From CAZGAH01 sp964523295 (GTDB lineage: Bacteria > Desulfobacterota > Desulfovibrionia > Desulfovibrionales > Desulfovibrionaceae): a stretch of DNA of 64,000 bases. The stretch lies in contig CAZGAH010000011.1 in NCBI GenBank assembly GCA_964523295.1, positions 1-64,000 of the forward strand, written 5' to 3'. Under the pieces are notes generated by a model that worked only from the letters and a program-made list of their open reading frames with translations, was not told where the DNA came from and made no database searches. The translations under genes and the position numbers were made by a program. Of the stretch, positions 7,346 to 15,727 are shown piece after piece (the first letter of the stretch is position 1; each line of letters begins with the position of its first letter).

Positions 7346-8257
7346 TTATAGCCGGGTCAGGGTTATGGAATCGATGTCCGGCGAGACGCGCTCGTTAAGC
7401 TGCTCGATGGTCATGCGTAGCGCCGGCCGGGGCATGGACTCGTGCCAGCGGGGCCAGTCGCCGGCGTAGAGTTCCGGTTGATATGGCGTGTCGTCGGCCA
7501 GGAGAACGAACTGGTCGCTCTCGCCGCCGCGTCGGTATTGCAACCGGTAGTGCCGCCAGCAGCCGACGTTGTCGGTCGGGGCGAGCTCGGGATAGATGAA
7601 ATGGCTGCCCGGGTGCTCGATCCAGAGCTCGTTGCCGGAGACGTCGAAAAAGAACAGCGGGCGTACGGGCGGACCGGGCAGATACTCCAGGCCGACGGCC
7701 AGGCTGCCCATGGTCCCGAAGTGCAGGGCAAAGGGCGCGAACTGCGCGTCGTTCAGACGCAGCGTAAAATCGAGATCAAAGTCAAAGGGGCCGGCAAAGG
7801 CGTCGAGCACGTCGGTCCAGACATCGACGCTGTCATATTCGGATTTCGAGCGTGCGTACCAGCCTGTCGGTCCGGACAACAGTTCCGGCCAGGACACGCC
7901 GCCCGGTGGCACGCCCTGTTCGCTGAGCAGGATGTCCGCGCCGGTGTCCCAGTCGAGGACAATGGCGCTTTCCGTGGCGCGGTAATACGGCTCGCCGGCG
8001 TGCGGCCAGGCGGGCTCCGGGGTCAGGCGAAGGACGACGAGCTGGCCCTTTTGACGCCGCTGCAACGAAAGATCGAAGCACTGGCGGCCCTCGGCGCAGC
8101 CGGCCTGGTACGGGCCGAACAGCCCGCGATCCTGCGGCTGGGCGTACTCGATGCCCGGCGGCATGGCCGATCCGTCCGGTTTGGCGCGCGCCAGGCGCAT
8201 GGGAATGCCTTGCCGCGACGGCAGAGTGAAGCGGAGCGGGGCGTTGAGCGGTGTCAT
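7346..8257 (-). CDS. Phage minor tail protein
   Basis: A 303-residue protein starting MTPLNAPLRFTLPSRQGIPM. The frame is open upstream, but that part is antisense noise. The start ATG shares a base with the stop of the preceding gene (TGATG), showing translational coupling. It contains aromatic- and Asp-rich beta stretches (VDVWTDVLDAFAGPFDFDLD, GSHFIYPELAPTDNVGCWRH) that suggest a lectin-like or virion surface protein. The family is not named with certainty. Confidence 0.7.
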   Translation of the reverse strand: MTPLNAPLRFTLPSRQGIPMRLARAKPDGSAMPPGIEYAQPQDRGLFGPYQAGCAEGRQCFDLSLQRRQKGQLVVLRLTPEPAWPHAGEPYYRATESAIVLDWDTGADILLSEQGVPPGGVSWPELLSGPTGWYARSKSEYDSVDVWTDVLDAFAGPFDFDLDFTLRLNDAQFAPFALHFGTMGSLAVGLEYLPGPPVRPLFFFDVSGNELWIEHPGSHFIYPELAPTDNVGCWRHYRLQYRRGGESDQFVLLADDTPYQPELYAGDWPRWHESMPRPALRMTIEQLNERVSPDIDSITLTRL

Positions 8258-9210
8258 CAGAATTCGCCTCCGTTGACGATCCGCGAGGCCTGGTTGCTCG
8301 CGCCCTGCGGCGACGCGCCGCTGACCACGATTTTTTCGTTGTTGAGTTCGTCCTGGTCCGAGTCCAGATAGCCTGTTGCGGTGGCGCGCAGGGCATGTTC
8401 GCCGCTCAGGACGTTGTCCAGGTACAGCAGTCCGTCGGCGTCGGTCTCCCCGACCTTGAGCCCGTCGAGCCAGATGGCGGCGTTGGGGATTGCGGCCTCG
8501 GTCGTATCGTCGAGCGCGAGCAGGGTCACGTTGCGCGGCTCGGGCACGACCGTGGCCAGGTCCGGCAGTTCGAGGGCGAAACGATGAAGAGGGTGCACCT
8601 GACCCGGGGCGTAGAGAAAAAACCACTGGTCGCCCTGCTGCCCGGCCGGCACGGTCCAGAACCAGCGCAGGCGCCAGCGGATGCGCTCGTACTCGACCTT
8701 GAGCGTGCCGTAGATGGGAATGCCGTCCGCACGGCGCAGGGTGCGCAGTCCGGTGATGATGTTGTTCGCGCGCATGGCCGCGCCCGTGCCGACGGCGCCG
8801 CGCCAGGTGTGCACGGCCGGTCGGCCGGTCGCGTCGAGATACATCAGCTCCGTGACGGCGGTCAGGCGCACGAGTCGATAGGCCGGGTAGTCCAGCTCCC
8901 GCTCGATTTCGCCGGCGAAGGACAAATACTGGGTGACCAGCTCGCCGCCGTACTCGCCGGGCGGCGTGGCCGGCTGGCCCGGCAGCGGATCGTAGGCCTT
9001 GATCACGGTCGCATCCAATTGCCCGGGGCCGAGGCTTTGTGCGCCGGCGTAGAGTGCCCAGCCATCGAGCATCTCGCGCGGCCCCCAGAGCCGCACCTCC
9101 GCCAGGTCCCCGGCCTGCACCCCCTGCGGCGGCACCTCCAGCATCAGCCCGGCGTAGGGATTGGCTTCGGCGTCGTTGAAATCGAGAACGATGGTGGCAA
9201 GTTCGGTCAT
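8257..9210 (-). CDS. Phage minor tail protein with C-terminal PEGA/carboxypeptidase-regulatory-like domain
   Basis: A 317-residue protein starting MTELATIVLDFNDAEANPY at an ATGA overlap with the upstream 131-residue gene. The first 230 residues are a phage structural domain with charged patches (GTLKVEYERIRWRLRWFWTV). The last 80 residues look like a small immunoglobulin-like regulatory domain (VTLLALDDTTEAAIPNAAIW, then ETDADGLLYLDNVLSGEHAL), as in PEGA or CarboxypepD_reg modules used for adhesion. It sits between two other minor tail genes in the coupled cluster. Confidence 0.72.
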   Translation of the reverse strand: MTELATIVLDFNDAEANPYAGLMLEVPPQGVQAGDLAEVRLWGPREMLDGWALYAGAQSLGPGQLDATVIKAYDPLPGQPATPPGEYGGELVTQYLSFAGEIERELDYPAYRLVRLTAVTELMYLDATGRPAVHTWRGAVGTGAAMRANNIITGLRTLRRADGIPIYGTLKVEYERIRWRLRWFWTVPAGQQGDQWFFLYAPGQVHPLHRFALELPDLATVVPEPRNVTLLALDDTTEAAIPNAAIWLDGLKVGETDADGLLYLDNVLSGEHALRATATGYLDSDQDELNNEKIVVSGASPQGASNQASRIVNGGEF

Positions 9211-9602
9211 ACCGCCACCAGTTTCAACGCGATGAGCCGCCACTGGTCAGCGCTCTGCGGATCGGCGCCCAGGCACGGGTCGACGGGTTCGGCCTCGATG
9301 ACGGGGATGTCCTGGAGGCGGAAGCGGACCTGGAAGGAGCGGCCGTCGTGCAGCGTGAGCGCGTGTTCGAGGCCCTGACCGGCCCAGGTCTGGAGCGTGA
9401 GCAGGTCGGCGCGCGGCAGCCAGGCGTGTTCGTTGCCCAGGGTCACGGGCCGGCCGGACATGCCGGGGATCGTGGCGGTCTGGATCACGAGCCGGCCGTG
9501 GATGGTCCGGACGCCGGCCGAGGCCACGGCGTTGGACCAGGCGAATTCGTCGGTCCAGATCAGGGCCTGGGGCAGGGTCAGCGTATCAAGGGTAATGGCC
9601 AT
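9207..9602 (-). CDS. Phage minor tail protein
   Basis: A 131-residue protein (MAITLDTLTLPQALIWTDEF ... HDGRSFQVRFRLQDIPVIEA) of a small tail-tip family common in siphophage clusters, normally encoded after the tape-measure gene. Here it directly follows the tail assembly chaperone, with only 61 bases between. It overlaps the next gene by ATGA. Its role in tail-tip assembly is inferred. Confidence 0.72.
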   Translation of the reverse strand: MAITLDTLTLPQALIWTDEFAWSNAVASAGVRTIHGRLVIQTATIPGMSGRPVTLGNEHAWLPRADLLTLQTWAGQGLEHALTLHDGRSFQVRFRLQDIPVIEAEPVDPCLGADPQSADQWRLIALKLVAV

Positions 9603-9663
9603 GGGGTATTCGCTTCGGCCGGGGCGGGATATGTCCGCGCCGGCGGGTTACTGGTCCGTGCTG

Positions 9664-10184
9664 TCAGCTGCGTTCCTCGTGTCCGGTTGCGACTGCGTTT
9701 TCGAGCGTGCACTCCAGGCAGAGCAGGAACCAGCTCATGCCGTAGTCGTAGGCTCCGGCGTGTCCGCGTGCGATGAGGAAGCAGATTGCCCGGCAGAGTT
9801 CGTGTCGCCAGGCCGGGGCTGCGTGCTCCGGGCAGTGTTCATCAGCCGGGAGGCCTGACGCATGCGCTCCAGGAGCAGGCCGAAAAAAGGGGCGTTGACC
9901 TCCTCGAGGGCCTGCCAGAGTTGCAGGAAGGCCGCGGCGCCGAGTTCGTGGACCTGCGCTCCGAGCGAGGTACACGCCTCGAGCAGTTCGAGCCGGGTAG
10001 CAGTGTCGCCGACGAGCATGTCGGCCAGGGCCGCGGCGTTGTCCAGCTGCGCGCCGGCGGATATCCCGCCGAGCATCGCCTTGTGGAAGAGTTCGCACAG
10101 GCCGGGGGTCACCTCGCGCACTTCCACGGTCAGGGCCTCGTCGCCGTCGCCGACAAGGATGGTCACGCTTTTTCGTCTGATCAT
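9664..10184 (-). CDS. Tail assembly chaperone, -1 frameshift fusion (gpGT-like)
   Basis: The first 101 codons of the zero frame, followed by a -1 slip on T TTT TTC (9888-9882), give a 173-residue fusion ending at 9664. The added 72 residues include ELCRAICFLIARGHAGAYDY and GMSWFLLCLECTLENAVATG, a plausible folded segment rich in hydrophobic and aromatic residues, unlike typical out-of-frame translation. In lambda and many siphophages the tail chaperones are made as a short G and a -1 fusion GT, needed for tail-tube assembly around the tape measure. Frame arithmetic, slippery site and gene position (right after the tail-tube gene) all fit. Confidence 0.8.
9735..10184 (-). CDS. Tail assembly chaperone, zero-frame product (gpG-like)
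   Basis: A 149-residue protein starting MIRRKSVTILVGDGDEALTV. Residues 1-105 look alpha-helical (LCELFHKAMLGGISAGAQLD, LQLWQALEEVNAPFFGLLLE). The last ~45 residues are low-complexity, rich in S, T, P and A, and read like an unstructured tail, consistent with the folded C-terminus lying in the -1 frame. It follows the tail-tube gene in transcription order, as gpG follows gpV in lambda-like tails. Confidence 0.78.
   Translation of the reverse strand: MIRRKSVTILVGDGDEALTVEVREVTPGLCELFHKAMLGGISAGAQLDNAAALADMLVGDTATRLELLEACTSLGAQVHELGAAAFLQLWQALEEVNAPFFGLLLERMRQASRLMNTARSTQPRPGDTNSAGQSASSSHADTPEPTTTA
9882..9888 (-). promoter_or_regulatory. -1 ribosomal frameshift slippery heptamer
   Basis: Read on the minus strand, T TTT TTC sits with zero-frame codons TTT and TTC, fitting X XXY YYZ. 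Immediately downstream, GGCCTG (9881-9876) can pair with CAGGCC (9857-9852) to form a 6-base-pair stem around an 18-base loop, a possible stimulatory hairpin, although it begins closer to the slip site than usual. Slippage efficiency cannot be judged. Confidence 0.75.
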
Positions 10185-10256
10185 ACGCTGTTCTCGTTGT
10201 TGTCCGTGTTGCAGGGAGGCGCCGGGACGAGCCTGTCCCGTCCCGGCGCGGGGAGA

Positions 10257-11024
10257 CTATTGCTGCGGAATGATCGTGGTCCGGAACGGCGAGGTGTAGC
10301 CTTGCGGCGTCTCGGCCCGGCCCTGGAGTTCGAGCTTGTTGAACTCGTTGGTGATGAAGGCGATGGCCGCGGAAGGGGTCACGCGCACGCGCCAGACCTC
10401 GGTCAGCTCGCTGTTGCCGGAGGCCTGGTTGTAGCCGTCGAGACGCAGGCCGAGCAGGATGTCGGGTCTGGCGCCGCCGTCAACGACGTAGCCGCCGTCG
10501 GCGGCGAGCAGGGCCGGGGCATCGTAGGTGACGGTCACGGTCGCGCCGTCGGTGATGGCGCCGCCGGACAGGGCCATGACCATCCCGGCCTCGGATTTCA
10601 CGAGATAGTCCGTATTCTCGACGTAGGTCGTGACCCCGGAGGCGAGACTGACGCCGCTGATGTGGAATTTGCCCACGGCGACCCATTGATCGTGGGGCAG
10701 GACAAGCTCGATGGTCGCGTCCGTGGCCTGGGTCTGGGTCAGGGCGCTGTCGTTTCCGGCCAGGGCCAGGGCCAGGTTCTTGCGGCCGAAGGTGTCCACG
10801 CTGATCTTGACGTCCACGCCGTTGTTGCGGTGGATGGTCTCCAGTGTCTGGCCCGCGGTGTCGCGCTGGAAGGACTTGCGCTCGAATTTTTCCACCTGCG
10901 GTTGCACCGTGAACACGGTCGCGTTGCCGATCGGTCGCCACTGCGCGCCGGCCTGGTCCAGCAGCTTGACCATCAGGTCGCCGGCGCCGATCATTCCTTT
11001 GTCGGTTATGAGTCCAGTAGGCAT
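10257..11024 (-). CDS. Major tail tube protein
   Basis: A 255-residue beta-rich protein. It opens with MPTGLITDKGMIGAGDLMVK, followed by RNNGVDVKISVDTFGRKNLA and a middle domain (WVAVGKFHISGVSLASGV, VENTDYLVK) like the tube subunits of non-contractile tails. It ends TPQGYTSPFRTTIIPQQ. TGAGGAG precedes ATG 11024. No sheath gene is nearby, so the parental phage was probably a siphovirus. It directly precedes the frameshifted tail assembly chaperone, as expected. Confidence 0.78.
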   Translation of the reverse strand: MPTGLITDKGMIGAGDLMVKLLDQAGAQWRPIGNATVFTVQPQVEKFERKSFQRDTAGQTLETIHRNNGVDVKISVDTFGRKNLALALAGNDSALTQTQATDATIELVLPHDQWVAVGKFHISGVSLASGVTTYVENTDYLVKSEAGMVMALSGGAITDGATVTVTYDAPALLAADGGYVVDGGARPDILLGLRLDGYNQASGNSELTEVWRVRVTPSAAIAFITNEFNKLELQGRAETPQGYTSPFRTTIIPQQ

Positions 11025-11190
11025 GGGTATTCTCCTCAGATAGCGTTATGCGTTTTCGGCGCGGGCTCATGCGCCGGCCTTGCCACAGGCGAAGCGCCGC
11101 AGCCAGGCCATCCGGCCGGTCGGTTTGCCGCGTTCGCCGGGCAAGCACCTCGTGCCGCTGCGGTCAGTAGCCGGAGCACGCGGTGCATGG

Positions 11191-11637
11191 TCAGATCCCC
11201 GTGGAATCATGGATATAGGTTACGCGCACGATAAGGGCCACGGCGACATAGGGCGGATAGACCGCCTTGGCGACATCCGAGAGCACGCTGGTATCCATGG
11301 CCAGGCCGCCGCGGGTGCGGTCGGCGAAGATTGCCGCCCAGATGTCGTCCAGCATGGACGATATGCCGGCATCGGGGGTCGCGGCGTTCAGGGCGTAGAG
11401 GTACAGCTCGACGTCGAGGTCGGAGAGGAACTCCTTGGCGCGTCCGCAGCGCCGCTCCTCCCTGGGTTGGGGAAGCTGGCCGACCGTGGCCAGGACCGGA
11501 AACTGCGTCTGGGCGTAGGCGTCGAGGTCGCCGGGGTCGCCGGCCTGCTCTCTGGTCAGGGTCTTGACCCAGGGCAGGGTGCGCAGGGAGTCGACGACGT
11601 TCTGGATGATGCGTTCGCGTTTGCTGTTTTCAGCCAT
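11191..11637 (-). CDS. Tail terminator / tail completion-like protein
   Basis: A 148-residue protein starting MAENSKRERIIQNVVDSLRT (ATG 11637; GGAG at correct spacing favours it over ATG 11643). Helix-strand pattern and position between the head-tail connector and the tube gene resemble gpU-type tail terminators (RCGRAKEFLSDLDVELYLYA; YPPYVAVALIVRVTYIHDST as the final strands). Such proteins cap the tail and join it to the head. The assignment rests on position and size. Confidence 0.65.
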   Translation of the reverse strand: MAENSKRERIIQNVVDSLRTLPWVKTLTREQAGDPGDLDAYAQTQFPVLATVGQLPQPREERRCGRAKEFLSDLDVELYLYALNAATPDAGISSMLDDIWAAIFADRTRGGLAMDTSVLSDVAKAVYPPYVAVALIVRVTYIHDSTGI

Positions 11638-11700
11638 GATCATGCTCCACGGTGTTGTTGTTGCCTGTCCGGGTTCGCGTCGGGACGCGTTGGCAAGGCA

Positions 11701-12129
11701 TCAGGCGCGTTCCAGGGTACGCGCGGACCGGACGCCGGGCTCCGGTTCGCCGCTTTCCCAGGTGTACGCCGGGCCGGCTTCGACCAGCAGGCGCAGCTCG
11801 TTGCGGTACTCGCGCTCGTAGAGGTCGCGGTGACGCTCGAAGCCGTCGGCCTCGAGCTTGCCGTATTTCATCAGGAACTCGTGAACGCAGGCCAGGGTTT
11901 TGAGAATGGAGAGGCGCCTGAGTTCGTCCGGGGCGAAGCGGTCGGGGTCCATGGGCCGGGTTCGCCAGTCCAGCCCGCGAGTCTGGGCCGTGGGCCGGTA
12001 CCAGCGGCGTTCAAGGTCGTCGAGCAGCTGCTCTTCGGCCAGAACGCGGTGCGGGTGCCCGCCGTCCGGCAGGAGCGCCAGGATACCGGCGCGACGGTTT
12101 TCGAGGTCCTGATCCGTAGAATAGGCCAT
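11701..12129 (-). CDS. Head-tail connector / adaptor-like protein
   Basis: A 142-residue, mostly helical and charged protein (DLENRRAGILALLPDGGHPH, LRRLSILKTLACVHEFLMKY, ERHRDLYEREYRNELRLLVE). It lies two genes after the coat protein, as do adaptor proteins that bridge portal and tail terminator. GGGAG lies about 10 bases before ATG 12129. No portal gene is in the window, so its partner is absent here. Function is inferred from order and helical content. Confidence 0.62.
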   Translation of the reverse strand: MAYSTDQDLENRRAGILALLPDGGHPHRVLAEEQLLDDLERRWYRPTAQTRGLDWRTRPMDPDRFAPDELRRLSILKTLACVHEFLMKYGKLEADGFERHRDLYEREYRNELRLLVEAGPAYTWESGEPEPGVRSARTLERA

Positions 12130-12135
12130 GGTCGA

Positions 12136-12438
12136 TTACTCCCGGGGTCCGGCAGCGTGCGCCGGGGCGCTGGCCGGGCGATGTTTCGGACTGCCGCGTC
12201 GCGCGCCCGGCGCAGGACGTGCCGGCGAGCCCTGGGTTTGTGAAGCGGCGGCCGCGTCCGGTACGGACTGCGGGGCAGGGTCCGAGGCGGCGTCAGGGCC
12301 GGGGGCCTTATCCAGAGGCGGCGTCGGCGCAGCGTCGATGCGTCGATGGACGGCGGCGTCGTAGTCGGCGACATTGATGCGCAGAGTCCGTCCCGGGTCG
12401 CGGGGGTGCACGATGTCGATGGTCGGCAGCGGTTGCAT
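12136..12438 (-). CDS. Small phage protein with Pro/Ala-rich tail
   Basis: A 100-residue protein. Residues 1-35 look ordered (IDIVHPRDPGRTLRINVADY, then DAAVHRRID). The rest is proline-, alanine- and serine-rich and probably disordered. It lies between coat and connector genes, six bases from the connector start; AAGGAA precedes its ATG. It may be a small head-accessory protein. No family is recognised. Confidence 0.6.
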   Translation of the reverse strand: MQPLPTIDIVHPRDPGRTLRINVADYDAAVHRRIDAAPTPPLDKAPGPDAASDPAPQSVPDAAAASQTQGSPARPAPGARRGSPKHRPASAPAHAAGPRE

Positions 12439-12491
12439 GGCAATTCCTTGTCTGTGGTACGCAGGGCGGCCTGGCCGCCCTGCGCTCCGGG

Positions 12492-13682
12492 CTAGGCGTC
12501 GCGGCGCAGTATCACCGCGAGGTTGGGGTCGAGGCAGGCTACGCCGAAGAGGATGTCCAGGGTGACGTTCACGGTAGCGGAGGCGTCGATATAGGCCAGG
12601 CGGGAGCGGATGGAGATGCCGGTGGCCGGATCGGTGACGACCGCCATGTTGGCGCCGGCGCCGTCGCCGATGTCGGGAAGCGGGGCGAAGGCCAGGGCGA
12701 AGGCGTTGCGGTGGAACATGAGGTTGGCGTGATAGGCGTCGGCGTGGATGGCGGCCTGGGAGCCGTCTTCGAAGGTGACGACGCTACCGGTGGCGTAGTT
12801 CTGGACCAGGGCGGGAAACACGGGCACGGCGGCATGGGCGCCGGCGACGAGGGTCACGTCGCCGGTGAGCACGTAGCGCTGCTCGTGGCCGGCGATCACG
12901 AAGGTGTCGCCGGTCTTGAGGGTCTGCGTGGTATTCAGGTCCTGGATCGAGATGCTGCTTGCGCCCTTGCTGTGGTTACCGTTGAGCGCGCCGGCGACGT
13001 CGGTTCCAGTAGAGACCACGCTGCCCGAGCTGTGGGTCGGCAGATTCTGGTTCACGAAGTGCTCGACGCCGAAGCGGGTGCCCATGGAGCCGAGCAGGAG
13101 CGCGTCCGCGCCGGCCTGCCCGCCAGCCACGGCGGCACTGTGGAAGATGTCCCGGCCCAGGAAGGCGGCCTCGAGCTCGGCGTCCAGGGCGAAATGGACG
13201 TTGCCCATGTCCACGAGCGCGCCGGCGTTGTTGCGCAGGATCTTGCGGGTGCCGAGGATGTCGGCCTCGGTCGCCGAGGCGGCGCAGTTGAAGGCCCAGG
13301 GAACGTAGCGGTAGAGCGCGGTAAGCTGCTGGTCCACGTAGCTGGCCAGGGCGTAGGCGGCGGGTGCGATATGCTCGTCGACCAGGCGCTGCCCGGCGTA
13401 GGCGAGCTCCTGATCCGTGAGCGCGAACTTCACTTCGCGCCAGTTGTCCAGGGAGATATCCACGGTTTCGGAGAGGATGTCCGGGGTGGTGCCGGCGCCG
13501 CCGGCCTGCGTGGTAAAGGAGCCGGGCCGACGGATGCTGATGGTCTGGCCCAGATTGGCGCTACGCCGCTCGGCGTCGTATCCACGGTGGACGCGGGTGG
13601 CCATGCCCAGAGCCTTTTCCAGATGGAGCAACGCTTCCTGGGCGTAAAAGGTGGGTTGATAGGCGGTCAGGACGTTTGGCAT
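12492..13682 (-). CDS. P22-type major capsid (coat) protein
   Basis: A 396-residue protein matching the P22 coat protein (gene 5) family in pattern. The start (NVLTAYQPTFYAQEALLHLE), the DAERRSANLGQTISIRRPGS segment after the N-arm, NWREVKFALTDQELAYAGQR and the end (VNVTLDILFGVACLDPNLAV) are typical of this HK97-fold branch, which carries an inserted I-domain; here residues ~205-300 (QTLKTGDTFVIAGHEQRYVL) would correspond. Length is near the usual 390-430. AAAGGAT lies before ATG 13682. It follows the scaffold-like gene with a 24-base gap. It would build the icosahedral shell. Confidence 0.88.
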   Translation of the reverse strand: MPNVLTAYQPTFYAQEALLHLEKALGMATRVHRGYDAERRSANLGQTISIRRPGSFTTQAGGAGTTPDILSETVDISLDNWREVKFALTDQELAYAGQRLVDEHIAPAAYALASYVDQQLTALYRYVPWAFNCAASATEADILGTRKILRNNAGALVDMGNVHFALDAELEAAFLGRDIFHSAAVAGGQAGADALLLGSMGTRFGVEHFVNQNLPTHSSGSVVSTGTDVAGALNGNHSKGASSISIQDLNTTQTLKTGDTFVIAGHEQRYVLTGDVTLVAGAHAAVPVFPALVQNYATGSVVTFEDGSQAAIHADAYHANLMFHRNAFALAFAPLPDIGDGAGANMAVVTDPATGISIRSRLAYIDASATVNVTLDILFGVACLDPNLAVILRRDA

Positions 13683-13706
13683 GGTAAATATCCTTTCTGG
13701 TTTGCG

Positions 13707-14474
13707 TTATTGAATGACGAGCTGGACACCGCGACGGTTGGCCAGCTCGCGGGCGCGGCGGTAGGTCAGCGGGTTTTTGGCCTGATCGCCGTGCAGGACG
13801 ACCGGCCTGCCGGTGGCGCCGGGGGTATCGGCCGGGGCGTGGGGTTCGTCGCTCCCGCGGCCGGTGGCCTTGAAGAGGTGCGGCGCCTCGTCGTGCAGCC
13901 GCCGGGCCCATTCCTCGTAGGTCAAGGCGGAGACGCCATCCTTGCCGTAGAGCAGGTTGCCTTCTGTGTCGCGCGGTTCGATTTCGCCCGCGTCGTTGAT
14001 GGTGAACACGGCGAGCGCGCGGGCCTGGACATCCGGCCAGGCCTCCTTGTGAAGTTCGCCGATCTCGGCCACGGCCGCGCGGATGCCGTTGGAAACGCTT
14101 TCGAGGGCCAGGGTGCGGTTCTTGGCCTTCAGCTCCTCGTCCAGGGCGTTGATACGCTCCTGCATGGCGGCGATGCGGCGCTCGTCATCGGCGCGCTGGG
14201 ATTTCAGGCGCTGCTGGAGGATCTCCTCGAGCCGGCCCTCGGCCAGGAGCCTGCGTTCATCGTCTTCGGCCTGCCGGGCGAGGGCCTCGCGGATCGAATC
14301 CGGATCGAGCCCGGCAAAGCGTTCGAGCTGGCCGGTGAGCCGCTGCACCTCGGCCTGAAGCTCGTCGCGCTGCCGGGTCAGTGCGTCCGTGGCCTGGGCG
14401 ACGGTCTGTTCCAGCAGCAGCTCGATTTCCGGCAGTTTCTGCCATCCTTCGGGAAGTTCGGAGGGTTGCATCAT
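13707..14474 (-). CDS. Phage capsid scaffold-like protein
   Basis: A protein of about 255 residues starting MMQPSELPEGWQKLPEIELL (ATG 14474 or 14471; GGAGAG upstream). Residues 20-145 are a long charged coiled coil (ALTRQRDELQAEVQRLTGQL, DDERRIAAMQERINALDEEL), followed by a globular part (GNLLYGKDGVSALTYEEWAR). A coiled-coil protein encoded just before the coat gene is the usual scaffold position. It is the first gene of the surviving phage block; everything expected before it (terminase, portal) is missing. Confidence 0.75.
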   Translation of the reverse strand: MMQPSELPEGWQKLPEIELLLEQTVAQATDALTRQRDELQAEVQRLTGQLERFAGLDPDSIREALARQAEDDERRLLAEGRLEEILQQRLKSQRADDERRIAAMQERINALDEELKAKNRTLALESVSNGIRAAVAEIGELHKEAWPDVQARALAVFTINDAGEIEPRDTEGNLLYGKDGVSALTYEEWARRLHDEAPHLFKATGRGSDEPHAPADTPGATGRPVVLHGDQAKNPLTYRRARELANRRGVQLVIQ

Positions 14475-14939
14475 GATTGCTCTCCACAAAATCAGTTGAC
14501 GTCGCCCCGTGGGGGACGGTTGTACGGGCCGGGGCTCCGGCCAGGGTCCGCCAGGCGCCGCGTTCTTGATGCGAGATACTATGCTGACGGCCGGCGCGTT
14601 CCCAGACTGAGGCATTTCACCCCCGGAACCGGACCGGGAAAGCTCTGGTCCGCCCTGAACGTCAGCAGGAGAAAGTATAAACGCAGCGTACGACGGGTGA
14701 CAGCGTGAAACGCTTCTTCGGAGCTGACAGTCGCGCGCGTTTTCGGGATAGTGCTTTTTAGGAGGGCTTTGGTCAGGACTTTCGCCATAACCCCCGCTTT
14801 GTTGTTTTTTATATCTAATTATTTCGGATATTTGTCACGTAATGTCCGTAGCTTGCAAAGATAATATTTTTTTACATTACTATTTTATGAATTTTTAAAA
14901 TTATATTAAGGTTGTTCGGCCCTACTGCTCTATCGGCCT
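14475..14939. other. Gene-free junction with AT-rich island
   Basis: A 465-base stretch without a convincing gene. From about 14790 to 14930 the composition changes abruptly to very AT-rich (tttttatatctaattatttc and similar), in contrast to the GC-rich surroundings. It abuts the IS1634-type fragment and is probably imported with it, marking the truncation point of the phage block. Confidence 0.6.
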
Positions 14940-15308
14940 ATGGTGCATCTTCACAAAAAAGCGAGAAAGGGCAGGCGTCATTACAACATCCGTGAAATTG
15001 CACGGGTCGATGGCAAGCCGAAAGTTTTCAGCCAAATGTATCTCGGTTCGGTTGAGCGCATTCCGTGGATGACCACCGGAGCGCAGGCCGAGCTGGAGAG
15101 GCTCCAGGTTCAGGAGTTCGGTGCGCTCTGGCTGGCGAACCTCATCGAGCAGGAGTTCGGACTGGTTGAAGTGATCGAAGCTGCCTTGCCCAGGGGCAAG
15201 AAGGAGGCCGGCCCGCCGGACGGGGAGTACTATCTCCAGGCTGCTTTCAACCGTATGATTGATGCCTGTTCCAAACGGGGCATGCCCGAGTGGTATACGT
15301 CGCCATGA
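14940..15308 (+). pseudogene. IS1634-family transposase, N-terminal fragment
   Basis: Residues 1-119 match the start of IS1634/IS4-superfamily transposases (VSQMYLGS-like VFSQMYLGSVERIPWM, FGALWLANLIEQEFGLVEVI) and reach the conserved segment AAFNRMIDACSKRGMPEWY, after which homology stops and the frame ends. Full proteins are about 500-600 residues, so most of the catalytic region is gone. It lies at the right edge of the phage block and probably caused its truncation. Confidence 0.85.
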
Positions 15309-15727
15309 GCGGGGGACACCCTGATGCCTGAAACGGCGTTATCCTGATCTTTCCGCAGACCAAAAAAAATTCCACTTGACAGGGGGGATTTCGTTTCCTG
15401 GCAGGTCGCAGCGTAACCAGCTGATATTTTTTGTGATTATACGGAAATGGGTGTGTTACTGCGAGAAACCTGTTTGAGGAGCAATTGCCCTCATTGGACT
15501 GCAGTGTTTGATCCACTCGGGAAAAATGGCAGATTATTGGGAATCGCGCTCTCGTCGTGCCGTTTGACCACTATTGACGTCCCACACCCGACGTGCATGC
15601 CAACCGTTTTCTTCCGGGTTCACCATTGCACCGATCGCTGTCCGACACAGCCCCCGAATTGAAGCCCGTCAGACAACGTCCGCCAAGCCTGCCCACGCCG
15701 GGTCCTCCCCTGTTGCCCCGCCCCGCT
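15309..15727. other. Gene-free stretch between IS remnant and cytochrome gene
   Basis: About 420 bases. Short open frames here show no recognisable protein character, and no hairpin terminator or promoter stands out. It may contain decayed insertion-sequence or phage DNA. Confidence 0.4.

Noticed and set aside
8251..9378. 375-codon plus-strand open frame opposite minor tail genes
   Set aside because: The minus-strand genes have overlapping start/stop coupling and phage family character; this frame is a high-GC shadow.
12711..14708. 665-codon plus-strand open frame
   Set aside because: Antisense to the coat and scaffold genes, rich in G, V and A as expected from reverse-strand reading; no domains.
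14579..14788. 69-codon minus-strand open frame near the phage edge
   Set aside because: Starts credibly (MAKVLTKALLKS) but has no RBS, no recognisable homology and spans the composition break.
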